A stretch of 56,302 nucleotides of DNA from Gammaproteobacteria bacterium. GTDB lineage: Bacteria > Pseudomonadota > Gammaproteobacteria > SZUA-229. The stretch's first letter is position 1. The number at the start of each line of letters is the position of its first letter. The DNA is taken from assembly GCA_030595185.1 (NCBI GenBank), contig JAUVDT010000003.1, positions 1-56,302 on the forward strand. The letters run 5' to 3'. The notes below the pieces were generated by a model. That model ran no database searches, was not told where the DNA came from, and saw only the letters and a program-made list of their open reading frames with translations. Shown piece by piece: positions 37,782 through 45,516 of this stretch. A program made the position numbers and the translations under genes.

Positions 37782-40700
37782 TTATGTTTTATCGATGTAT
37801 GTGATAAATTCTTGTTTTGTTATTGGTTTACTAAAATAATACCCTTGGACTTGCTCGCAATTCATCCTACTTAACACCTTGAGCTGTTCTTCGTTTTCCA
37901 CACCTTCTGCAATAACTGTTAAATGTAAACGATGAGCAAGATCTATAATCGTTTCAACGATGGCTGAATCTTCAGGGTTAATTGTTATTTCACGTACAAA
38001 ACTCTGATCCACTTTTAAAACATGCACTGGAAAGCTTCTTAAATAATTCAAAGAAGAATAGCCAGTGCCAAAATCATCAAGTGACCACCGTACTCCTTTG
38101 CGGGATAACTCGGCCATCATTTCAACGGAATATTCAACGCTTTCCATTAACGAACTTTCCGTTACTTCCAACTCGAGCAACCTGCCCGGCAAGCCTGTTT
38201 CCTCAAGTATCCCATTTACAATTTCTACTAAATTCTTTTGTCTAAACTGTCTTGTCGATAAATTAACAGCAACACGAAGGTTTTTATGCCCAGAGTCCAG
38301 CCACTTCTTACATTCAATACAGGCTGTTTTTAAAATCCAGTTGCCTAATTCATTAATAAGGCCAATGTCTTCTGCTAAAACAATCAGCTTTTCTGGCCCT
38401 AATATGTGTTCGCCATCTTTCTTCCATCGCAACAAAGCCTCCGCACCAACCACATGCCGAGTAATTACATCTATCTGTGGTTGAAAATACAGCTGCAAAC
38501 CTCCATCTTTAAGAGCTGCTCTGAATTCTATTTCTTTCTCTAACCGATCAACCGCCGCCGCATTAAACTCTTTCGAATAAAACTGATAGTTTCTTCGGCC
38601 TTGAGATTTTGCATAATACATTGCTGAATCTGCATTTCTTAATAAGTCATCAACACTATGAGCGTCCACAGGATAAACCGCTATACCGATACTGCATGTT
38701 ACACTTATCTCACGCCCCTCAATCTCCAAAGGCTGATTAACTACATCAATTATTTTTTCACTTAAGCTTTTTAAATAACCAATATTCTTTTTATAATCGG
38801 TAGCCAGATCAGTAACCAGTATCGTAAATTCATCGCCACCCATTCTAGCGATTGAATCCGCACTTCTTAAAGTCAGCTGCAGCCTAGTAGCAATAATTTT
38901 TAATAACTCATCTCCTGCAGCATGCCCTAAAGAGTCATTTATCGATTTAAATAAATCTATATCAAGAAAGAGAACACCAATATTTTTTTTATTACGTTCA
39001 CATCTAACTATTTCTTGTGCCAAACGATCTTGAAACAGCGTTCTATTTGGCAGCTCTGTTAACGAATCATAATGCGCCATCTCATAAAGACGCTTTTCCC
39101 ATTTCTTTTCTTCAGTAATATCTTTCGACATACTAAAGTAATTAGTCACTTCGCCTTGTTTATTACGAATAGCTTTTATATGAATCATTTCCGGGTAATT
39201 TGAACCATCTTTTCGACTACTCCATAGTTCGCCTTTCCACATACCCTCTTGTTCTAATTTTTGTTGAATTTCCTGGTATGTTTTTGATTTGCTTTCGGTC
39301 TGCAACAACAACGGTACTTTGCCCAACAACTCACTCTCTTCATACCCTGTCATCTCTGTATAAGCTGAGTTAACATGAACAATATGACGATCCGCATTTG
39401 TCACCATAAATCCTTCTACTGTGTTTTCCAGAACCTTTACAGCCATCTCCATTTCATCTTCAGCATTTTTCTGATCTGTAATATCAATGCGTACACCGAC
39501 GACACCCTCAACCAGTCCTTTTGCATTTAAGAAAGGTATTAGATGCACCGAATAAGTAACAGTGCCTTTTATTTTTGACTCTAATGTTTCTTCAAATATC
39601 ATCTGCTCTTTAGATTCGATGACTATTTTTTCGTTTTTACTAATTAATGAAAGTTCTTTAGAAAATTCCAGATCATTGTTTGCTTTCCCAATAACATTCT
39701 CTTTATGCAAGCCAATACTTTCACAATACCTTTCATTAACTGCAACATACTTCAAATCAGCATCTTTCAAATACGCTTCAAGTGGTAATTCATTTAAAAT
39801 AATTTCAGCATTGTGTTTTCTATTGTCAACAACGGTTTTTTCAAAGCCTCCTATTTTCTGATTAAGCGCTGTCACTACCCCTTCAAGTAAACCTCTGCCA
39901 TCTCTGGTTAGCCGACTGGATAACTCTGCTCCTATACGCAACCCTTCTATGTCTTTCTCTAGCAAATCAATAACTATTCTTAGTTTTCTTTTTTTACTCC
40001 ACCAGAAGAGATAACCCAACATTATAGAAACAATAATGATTACAATCAGACTCAACCATGCAATATCTAGTACAGCATCAGCACTCGTCGTTTCTCTAGT
40101 ATGCGATACGATAACGATAGGCTTATTACTAACATCACGAAGCAAGAAACGCGATATCACTTCTGATCCTGTTCTCATATGCGATATATCTTTATCTTCC
40201 AGGGCTAATAAAATTTTAGCCTGCTCACTATTTGCAGCCAGGTTAACGGTAGAAAAACTAATATCTAAAAAGTTATTAGCTTCAACTGTTTTCTCATCCA
40301 CTTTATGGCCAACTACTAAATACCCAATATTCTCTTCAGCATCTGCATTTAGATAAACCGGTACTGCAGCCAACATATAAACATTTTCAGAATATATATA
40401 AGCGGCACTTTGCTCATCAGCTTTTAACTGCTTTGCAAATTCACTCGTACTAATTTGATATTTTATTTTTGATGCAAGTGTTGAAAAAGCGTTCTTCGTA
40501 GAATTGAACTGCTTAGAAAAGAATATTTTTTTGTTGATATTAATCAGGGCGACAAACTCGATCGCATCTTTCTTAAACATGCCAGACTTGAGTAAGCTTT
40601 TTCTATTCTTAGAACTATTTTTAGCAAACAATGATGTAACAACGGGGCTCAGTGCCCACTCGCTCGCGACCACTTCAAAACCAGCTAATTGTTGATTTAA

Positions 40701-40853
40701 GTAACTATTGATCGCTTCAAGCTCATTAACAACCATAAAGCGCTCTGTTTTCTCAATAATATCTACAAAGGCATAATTAAGCGTCAACAATGATGCTGTA
40801 ATACCTATACTGAAAACCAGCCCAATTTTTAAAAACTGTAGAAACCTCAACAT
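37782..40853 (-). CDS. PAS-GGDEF-EAL bifunctional c-di-GMP enzyme with periplasmic sensor
   Basis: The 1023-aa protein has TM1 (about residues 8-30), a large periplasmic sensor (about 31-265), TM2 (about 268-290), two PAS domains (about 345-465 and 470-590), then GGDEF and EAL domains. GGDEF is intact (RMGGDEF near 677) with an RSAD inhibitory site. EAL is also intact (AEALLRW near 800, VAVNLSTRQF, LEVTESSLM, LDDFGTGYSSL, LKVDQSFV, IAEGVEN). It may both make and break c-di-GMP. It is the first gene of a two-gene unit with the hybrid kinase, and a perfect dyad lies about 30 bp upstream. Confidence 0.92.
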   Translation of the reverse strand: MLRFLQFLKIGLVFSIGITASLLTLNYAFVDIIEKTERFMVVNELEAINSYLNQQLAGFEVVASEWALSPVVTSLFAKNSSKNRKSLLKSGMFKKDAIEFVALININKKIFFSKQFNSTKNAFSTLASKIKYQISTSEFAKQLKADEQSAAYIYSENVYMLAAVPVYLNADAEENIGYLVVGHKVDEKTVEANNFLDISFSTVNLAANSEQAKILLALEDKDISHMRTGSEVISRFLLRDVSNKPIVIVSHTRETTSADAVLDIAWLSLIVIIIVSIMLGYLFWWSKKRKLRIVIDLLEKDIEGLRIGAELSSRLTRDGRGLLEGVVTALNQKIGGFEKTVVDNRKHNAEIILNELPLEAYLKDADLKYVAVNERYCESIGLHKENVIGKANNDLEFSKELSLISKNEKIVIESKEQMIFEETLESKIKGTVTYSVHLIPFLNAKGLVEGVVGVRIDITDQKNAEDEMEMAVKVLENTVEGFMVTNADRHIVHVNSAYTEMTGYEESELLGKVPLLLQTESKSKTYQEIQQKLEQEGMWKGELWSSRKDGSNYPEMIHIKAIRNKQGEVTNYFSMSKDITEEKKWEKRLYEMAHYDSLTELPNRTLFQDRLAQEIVRCERNKKNIGVLFLDIDLFKSINDSLGHAAGDELLKIIATRLQLTLRSADSIARMGGDEFTILVTDLATDYKKNIGYLKSLSEKIIDVVNQPLEIEGREISVTCSIGIAVYPVDAHSVDDLLRNADSAMYYAKSQGRRNYQFYSKEFNAAAVDRLEKEIEFRAALKDGGLQLYFQPQIDVITRHVVGAEALLRWKKDGEHILGPEKLIVLAEDIGLINELGNWILKTACIECKKWLDSGHKNLRVAVNLSTRQFRQKNLVEIVNGILEETGLPGRLLELEVTESSLMESVEYSVEMMAELSRKGVRWSLDDFGTGYSSLNYLRSFPVHVLKVDQSFVREITINPEDSAIVETIIDLAHRLHLTVIAEGVENEEQLKVLSRMNCEQVQGYYFSKPITKQEFITYIDKT

Positions 40854-40882
40854 GCACCTTGTTCCAATGTAAATATCATAGT

Positions 40883-40907
40883 ATTCATATACTTATAGTA
40901 TATGAAT
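40883..40907. promoter_or_regulatory. Perfect 11-bp-arm dyad upstream of the GGDEF-EAL operon
   Basis: ATTCATATACT and AGTATATGAAT are exact inverted copies separated by TAT, 30 bp upstream of the start codon on the minus strand. The size and position suit a dimeric repressor or activator operator near the promoter. No regulator gene is adjacent. Confidence 0.55.
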
Positions 40908-41124
40908 TCGTATAACAATAGACTTTTTAAACGTATTATTACGTGAATATTCGACTCTTTTTATTAAAAGTAAATCCTTGAGCTATTTATACCCTTTTAG
41001 CGGCTATCTGGTAGAAATAAAGAGCGATAATGTTTAAAAAAAGCTACTTTTTCTTTAAACGGACGCTAAATGGACTGAATTTAAGGTTTTAAATCAATAA
41101 CTGGAAAGATGAGTGTTTTCTATA

Positions 41125-41210
41125 GGCATAAAAAAAGCCGCAAACGAATTTGCAGCTTCTTTTAAGGATTTGGTGGCATGAGGTGGAATCAAACCACCGA
41201 CACGAGGATT
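41125..41210 (-). repeat. Direct repeat DR1: tRNA 3' end plus terminator (attachment-site-like)
   Basis: These 86 bases match 43849-43934 at all but three positions. Read on the minus strand, they begin with the anticodon-stem end, variable loop and T-arm of a tRNA (TCCTCGTGTCGGTGG then TTTGATTCCACC), acceptor end and CCA, resembling tRNA-Phe. An intrinsic terminator follows: AAGCTGCAAA, loop TTCG, TTTGCGGCTT, then seven T. The 5' half of the tRNA is absent. Such 3' ends are typical left-over att sites of tRNA-targeting integrases. Confidence 0.8.
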
Positions 41211-41225
41211 CTCAAGAGCTTTACT

Positions 41226-42308
41226 CTATACATTGTTGTCTAAAAATAACTCACATAATGGTTGGTTGATATAGTAATTACTTTTGCCGATTTTTTCTTT
41301 TTTTAAAAAACCTTTTTTCGATAAAAGATTCAGATATTTTGTTGCTGTTATTCTACTGACTTGTAAATCATTTTTCATAAACTCAATTTTTGTGTAGGGA
41401 TGTTTAAACAAATTATTAATTAAATCCTGACTATAAATTTTAGGCAATTGATCACGAATATCGTGTTTATATTGCATCATCAGGTTTTTAATTTCTTGAA
41501 TCAGGTTAATTGTTTTTTTTGATGTTTGTTCAACCCCATCTAACATATACAATAACCATGGTTCCCACTGGTTTGTCTCTCTTACATCCTGTAATTTTTT
41601 ATAATAATTGGCTTTATCTTGAATAATAAAACGACTTAGATAGAGTACGGGTAAATCCAACAGTTCATTCATGACTAAGAACAATATATTGATAATACGT
41701 CCTGAGCGCCCATTACCATCATAGAACGGATGAATGCTTTCAAACTGATGATGAATGACTGCCATTTTCACCAAAACATCAATATCAGTTTGTGACTCGT
41801 CATTGATATAAGTAATCAAATTATCTATCAGCGAGCTGACCTCATTCGCACTTTGAGGCGGCACATAGATCACTTCGCCCGTTTGTTGATTTTTTAGCTC
41901 TGTGCCTGGAAGCTTACGTAAACCTGCTTTATTTTTTTCTAATAGAGCCTGTATTTCTATAATGTCTGATAAACGAATTAACCTTTGTCTTTTTACTTTT
42001 CTAAAACCTAATTTTAATGCTGTCGCATAATCCTGTACTTCTTTAGCCGCTATATTTGATGTGTGACTTGAAAATAATTCTGCTTTAAATAATTCATCGT
42101 GTGTCGTAATTATATTTTCTACCGCAGAACTGTCTTTAGCTTCTTGCAGCGTAAGCATATTTATTAAGATAACTTCATTGGGAATGGTTGCAGCAATACC
42201 CTTTAATTCTGCAAGGTAGCGATGTGCGGAAGCAGCCTTCTTTAAGACCGCTTTTGTCTCAAAAGCGCTTTCGTTTTCAAAAGGCAACTTTTGCACCTGA
42301 TACGGCAT
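41226..42308 (-). CDS. Fic-family AMP-transferase with C-terminal winged helix
   Basis: The 360-aa protein has the catalytic Fic motif HPFYDGNGRSGR (His193 to Arg204), expected to transfer AMP to target hydroxyls. An N-terminal Fic_N helix carries the inhibitory motif SxxxEN (Ser60, Glu64, Asn65), so it is an autoinhibited form with built-in antitoxin. A C-terminal winged helix (about residues 300-350, VSRITATKYLNLLSKKGFLKKEK) suggests DNA binding and self-regulation. A palindrome ATATAGA-AA-TCTATAT about 30 bp upstream could be its operator. It lies directly inside DR1, its stop 16 bp away. Confidence 0.9.
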   Translation of the reverse strand: MPYQVQKLPFENESAFETKAVLKKAASAHRYLAELKGIAATIPNEVILINMLTLQEAKDSSAVENIITTHDELFKAELFSSHTSNIAAKEVQDYATALKLGFRKVKRQRLIRLSDIIEIQALLEKNKAGLRKLPGTELKNQQTGEVIYVPPQSANEVSSLIDNLITYINDESQTDIDVLVKMAVIHHQFESIHPFYDGNGRSGRIINILFLVMNELLDLPVLYLSRFIIQDKANYYKKLQDVRETNQWEPWLLYMLDGVEQTSKKTINLIQEIKNLMMQYKHDIRDQLPKIYSQDLINNLFKHPYTKIEFMKNDLQVSRITATKYLNLLSKKGFLKKEKIGKSNYYINQPLCELFLDNNV

Positions 42309-42337
42309 TAGCTAAATTCCATTAGAGTGTTTCATGC

Positions 42338-42353
42338 ATATAGAAATCTATAT
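42338..42353. promoter_or_regulatory. Palindrome upstream of fic gene
   Basis: ATATAGA and TCTATAT flank AA, inside a partly symmetric TGCATA...TATGCA. It lies 30-45 bp upstream of the Fic start codon and is a candidate operator for the winged helix of the same protein. Confidence 0.4.
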
Positions 42354-42562
42354 ATTATGCACTATTCACGGTACATGTATAGATTTTTAAGTTATTTATA
42401 CACGTTTCCGGCGATATGCTAAATAATATAATTCTTTTGACAGTAATCAAGTGAATTTCTCTGTGTAACTCTCCAGTCAATTTACCGGGCAATAGAGCAG
42501 GCTGTTCAACTTAGCTAAAACAATTTATACTATTTTTTCATAATTATAAATGGAGTTATATT

Positions 42563-43342
42563 ATGGATAAGTCACAATCCACTGCTAATCTAAACCTAAG
42601 TCCTGCTGACAAACAAAGCATAGAAGGACTACTTGGTAACCTTTCAGAAAACGACAACTCTGATAGTAAAAATTTCCTCGACAACTTTGCCAACCAACAA
42701 GACTCAGGTTGGAAGCGTTATGTTAATGGTATTTATAATCACCCTAAAACATGGTGGGTAGGTATCATACATTTACAAATGCTTATGGGTATTTGGGGGC
42801 CACAATATTAGGCCCAAGCATCGATTCGTCAAAATGCATTATCTAAAGCCTTGCACTTTCTTTTGAATGATACTGACAAAAGCCAATCTCAGCTCGTTAT
42901 GAAGAGAGCCATTAAATTTAATTTGAAATACCGTAAGGCTGATATTGCAGGTCGTTTTCATGGCAGCTTATTCACAAACTATTCTTCAACAGGCGGTCGA
43001 AAAGGAGCAAAACTACCTAGAATTTCTAAGTGGTCAGTGAAAATAACCAATTTTACAATCGCAAGTTTTGGTGCCGCTATACAATCAATAGCAAATGGAC
43101 AAAAAGAACCCGATGCCATAATAAATTCTATCATTACTGGTAGAAGTGAACGTGTTCCACACCATATAAGTAAACAGTTGATGGATAATCAAGTGACCGC
43201 TGAAGAAGCGTCGCTAACTACCGCTGTTAACTCAGAAGTTTTCAGCGCAAATGCAATTAACAACTTACAACCAGGGCCTGTTCCTATAAGTGAATTTTGT
43301 AATAGACCTGAAAATATCGATTTGAAATCTATTTGCAATTAA
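42563..43342 (+). pseudogene. Unrecognised ~260-codon gene interrupted by in-frame amber codon
   Basis: A single reading frame runs from the ATG at 42563 (ribosome binding site TGGAG) to the TAA ending at 43342, broken only by TAG at 42809-42811 after codon 82. The sequence after the TAG (AQASIRQNALSKAL) continues as ordinary protein in the same frame, so this is one gene with a nonsense mutation, or less likely a readthrough gene. The N-terminal third is acidic and Ser/Asn-rich, then a Trp-rich stretch (PKTWWVGIIH). The C-terminal part is basic with a hydrophobic ITNFTIASFGAAIQSIA segment. No family is recognised. A small membrane protein gene follows after 16 bp. Confidence 0.6.
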
Positions 43343-43358
43343 ATTTGAGACTAAAAGC

Positions 43359-43553
43359 ATGCCATTTATTGATACATTAAAAGACTCGGCACTAGAACTA
43401 TTAGACGAAATTATTGCGTCGATCAGTATACTTTCGGCTATATTGCTAGGACTGTATTTTTCATCTTGGATTGTGTTCGGTGCAGTACTTTCGACGGGGT
43501 TCATTATCGCAACTGTTCTTAACCGGATGTTTGCCACTAAGACTAAGCAATAA
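43359..43553 (+). CDS. Small two-helix membrane protein, possible partner of the preceding gene
   Basis: The 64-aa product has a short acidic amphipathic start (residues 1-20) and two hydrophobic segments (about 21-36 and 38-56) ending in KTKQ. It begins 16 bp after the amber-interrupted gene, so the two are likely co-transcribed. The arrangement resembles effector/immunity or toxin/partner pairs, but no homology supports this. An intrinsic terminator follows at 43623. Confidence 0.55.
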   Translation: MPFIDTLKDSALELLDEIIASISILSAILLGLYFSSWIVFGAVLSTGFIIATVLNRMFATKTKQ

Positions 43554-43622
43554 CTCGCTCTTATCCCCGCAAAACTCCCGCACAGATACTTCCTCTGTTA
43601 ATACTGATTTCCCTACAGACAC

Positions 43623-43649
43623 AAAAAAGCCGCTATATAGCGGCTTTTT
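43623..43649. terminator. Intrinsic terminator, bidirectional
   Basis: AAAAAAGCCGCTATATAGCGGCTTTTT is a perfect palindrome with A-run and T-run at opposite ends, so it can stop transcription from either strand. On the minus strand it follows a tRNA 3' end fragment (43656-43675); on the plus strand it follows the small membrane protein gene. Confidence 0.85.
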
Positions 43650-43655
43650 GAAAGT

Positions 43656-43675
43656 ATTTGGTGGCCTGAGGTGGA
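43656..43675 (-). other. Third tRNA 3'-end fragment (acceptor and T-stem only)
   Basis: ATTTGGTGGCCTGAGGTGGA equals the corresponding 20 bases of DR2 (43892-43911) and then diverges. On the minus strand it is followed by a different terminator from DR1 and DR2, so it is not a simple copy of them. It is probably a further relic of integration or of a tRNA array. Confidence 0.55.
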
Positions 43676-43677
43676 GC

Positions 43678-43843
43678 AGGTTTGTCTGGAACAAACCAAG
43701 ATGGCCTGCTTTTTGACCACCCGAAGGGGGCGGCGCATGGATGCGCCGCATCACTGGTGAAGTCAAACCAGCACGGCTGCCTTTTAGCCGCCCATAGGGT
43801 GAGGCGCAGTTGGCCTCATGAATCGAACTTAATGGTTCGATAT
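43678..43843. repeat. Array of consecutive short hairpins between tRNA-end fragments
   Basis: At least five stem-loops follow one another: GGTTTGT/ACAAACC inside AGCAGG/CCTGCT, GCGGCGCAT/ATGCGCCGC, CTGGT/ACCAG, GAGGC/GCCTC and ATCGAAC/GTTCGAT. GC content is far above the flanks. An open frame of 74 codons runs through it but the structure, not the frame, dominates. It may be a decayed tRNA cluster or a structured non-coding element. Confidence 0.6.
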
Positions 43844-43848
43844 CTTAC

Positions 43849-43934
43849 AGGCATAAAAAAAGCCGCAAACGAATTTGCAGCTTCTTTTAAGGATTTGGTG
43901 GCCTGAGGTGGAATCGAACCACCGACACGAGAAT
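43849..43934 (-). repeat. Direct repeat DR2: tRNA 3' end plus terminator (attachment-site-like)
   Basis: This is the 86-base partner of DR1, 2,724 bp away, differing at three positions. It keeps the better tRNA sequence (GTCGGTGG, TTCGATTCC, ACCTCAGGCCACCA on the minus strand), so DR1 has drifted or comes from a foreign att site. The tRNA 5' half is missing here too. The terminator part is 43852-43884. Confidence 0.8.
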
Positions 43935-44050
43935 TAGTTATTTATTTTATTAAAATCAACAGCTTAGAGATTGCCCATTGCAGATTAATCCTAACAAAGC
44001 ATAACAACGCTTAACTAAAATACGCAATAATCGCACAAGCAATTATTGCC

Positions 44051-44245
44051 TTATTTAAAGCTAACTGACTTTGATCTAGAAATTAGATTCGAAATACTAC
44101 TTACTTCCACACACAAACCGTCTGCAGAACCTTCTGCATTTACCGTACCTGTCCACGAACCATGCTCAATATTTGATTTTTTTACTTCTGTATTATAGCT
44201 TTCCGACGATTGAAGCTGTTGAGCCTCAGTATTAGCTTTCGTCAT
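44051..44245 (-). CDS. 64-aa hydrophilic protein, unknown function
   Basis: The family is not recognised. The product is rich in Ser, Glu, Asn and Thr, with a Gln/Ser-rich start and a central HGSWTGTVNAEGSADGLCVEV stretch that could be beta-structured. It has no signal peptide or TM helix. A good ribosome binding site (TGAGGTAG) precedes the ATG. It lies 40 bp after the membrane-GAF gene on the same strand, so co-expression is likely. Confidence 0.5.
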   Translation of the reverse strand: MTKANTEAQQLQSSESYNTEVKKSNIEHGSWTGTVNAEGSADGLCVEVSSISNLISRSKSVSFK

Positions 44246-44285
44246 AGGATACTACCTCAGTGATCGTTAATTAATATTATAGTAG

Positions 44286-45299
44286 TTATATTTTAGCAAA
44301 AATCTCTTTTTCAACATCAGTCTCTTTTGACTGGTCATTATTCTCTTTTAACTCTGCATTTTCAAGTAAATGATTTGATATAGAACATAAAGAATAAAGA
44401 AGATCGGCTGCTGCTCCCCCTAATTCAGGGCTATAACGCGTATCGAATACCCCTCTACTATAACAATCAACACATAAAAAACCCCAGAATTTCCACGTAC
44501 CTGGGCACTTCTTATCTTTCTCTTTTGGTGGTTTAAAGCTCTCACAATAACGTATAGGTAACACCAATGTAGACTTATAGTTTAACCTCCAATTACAAAC
44601 AACACTCCTTATGCTCTTAAACCTAAGTACAGGCTCACCAACTACTTGGAAAGAACTTGACCTATACTCGTGGTTTTTCCAAGATGCCATTAAGTTATTA
44701 TTCAAGTAATACCTTGTACATCCATTTATTGCATACCATAAGTTATTGAAATCCGTGTTGTCTGCTAGTTTATGGACTACATCTTCTTCTAGGTCACTAT
44801 TTCTCGGTGACCTAGACTTCGTCATCGTATCTCTTCCAGCATCAACAATAGTAAGATCCCCTTTCAACTCTTTTAATGAAACTCTACACCGTTTGCCTGT
44901 CAACAAACTAAAGCAATTAGCAATCGCATCTAGTATATCTTGTAAAGTACCATCTAAATTTTCAAACTTACCCTCTTGTGCTTCAGCAAAATAGTCTCTA
45001 ACCAAATGATTTATATAATGGATATATAATATACTTTCAGCATATCGGTGTAACTTACGCCTCTCTCTATAAAATGTATAAAACATCAACAATGAAATTA
45101 ATATTACTAAGAATATGGTAAAAACAAGAGGAACATCTTTTTCTGGTAAAAACTGAGGAGCAGTTACTAAACCTATAATTGATACGCTACCTGTAATGTA
45201 TGAAAAAAACTCCGAAAGGCTTGATGATTTCTTTTTAGGCAACTGTTCTTCATAAGTTTTAGCAAAGTTCTTAGAAGTATATTCAGCAATATTAAACAA
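44286..45299 (-). CDS. Membrane-anchored GAF-like sensor protein, unknown function
   Basis: The 337-aa product starts at a TTG preceded by AGGTAG. It has two TM helices close together (about residues 32-52 and 58-78), a helical linker, and a C-terminal domain (about 115-310) with features of GAF domains: VLPIRYCESF followed by WGFLCVDCYSRGVFDTRYSPELGG. There is no recognisable output domain, so it may sense a small molecule and signal through a partner. It lies between the tRNA-end repeats and the broken hsdR gene. The assignment to GAF is moderate. Confidence 0.65.
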   Translation of the reverse strand: MFNIAEYTSKNFAKTYEEQLPKKKSSSLSEFFSYITGSVSIIGLVTAPQFLPEKDVPLVFTIFLVILISLLMFYTFYRERRKLHRYAESILYIHYINHLVRDYFAEAQEGKFENLDGTLQDILDAIANCFSLLTGKRCRVSLKELKGDLTIVDAGRDTMTKSRSPRNSDLEEDVVHKLADNTDFNNLWYAINGCTRYYLNNNLMASWKNHEYRSSSFQVVGEPVLRFKSIRSVVCNWRLNYKSTLVLPIRYCESFKPPKEKDKKCPGTWKFWGFLCVDCYSRGVFDTRYSPELGGAAADLLYSLCSISNHLLENAELKENNDQSKETDVEKEIFAKI

Positions 45300-45516
45300 T
45301 GTTTCATCTACCTATAATTAGAATACTGTTACATATCGACACCATGCATTAAGTTTTACGGTCATCTTGAAATAACTTAAATACAAATCAGTCTTATTTT
45401 TTTAAAAACATCTTATACCATATATACAAATATTACTGGAGTTTTGAATCTAAACAAAATTTTATCAGCACTCTATTAATTTTCAAATTAGCTACATAAG
45501 AATATTTCACTAAATA

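Larger units (their letters stand above)
40854..41225. other. Gene-free region at core/island junction
   Basis: This 372-bp stretch contains the dyad at 40883-40907 and the direct repeat DR1 (41125-41210). The AT-rich sequence between holds no credible gene. It marks the change from conserved signalling genes to the accessory island. Confidence 0.5.

Noticed and set aside
41161..41220. Complete tRNA gene
   Set aside because: Only the 3' half is present; no D-arm, 5' acceptor strand or full anticodon arm can be formed. The copies at 43656 and 43892 are also partial.
42851..43342. Independent 163-aa gene
   Set aside because: It starts at a TTG without ribosome binding site and continues the frame of 42563-42811 across a single TAG, so it is the second half of one gene.
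43461..43906. Protein-coding frames across the hairpin region (about 74 to 101 codons on both strands)
   Set aside because: They run through terminators, tRNA-end fragments and palindromes, with no ribosome binding site and composition unlike the real genes.
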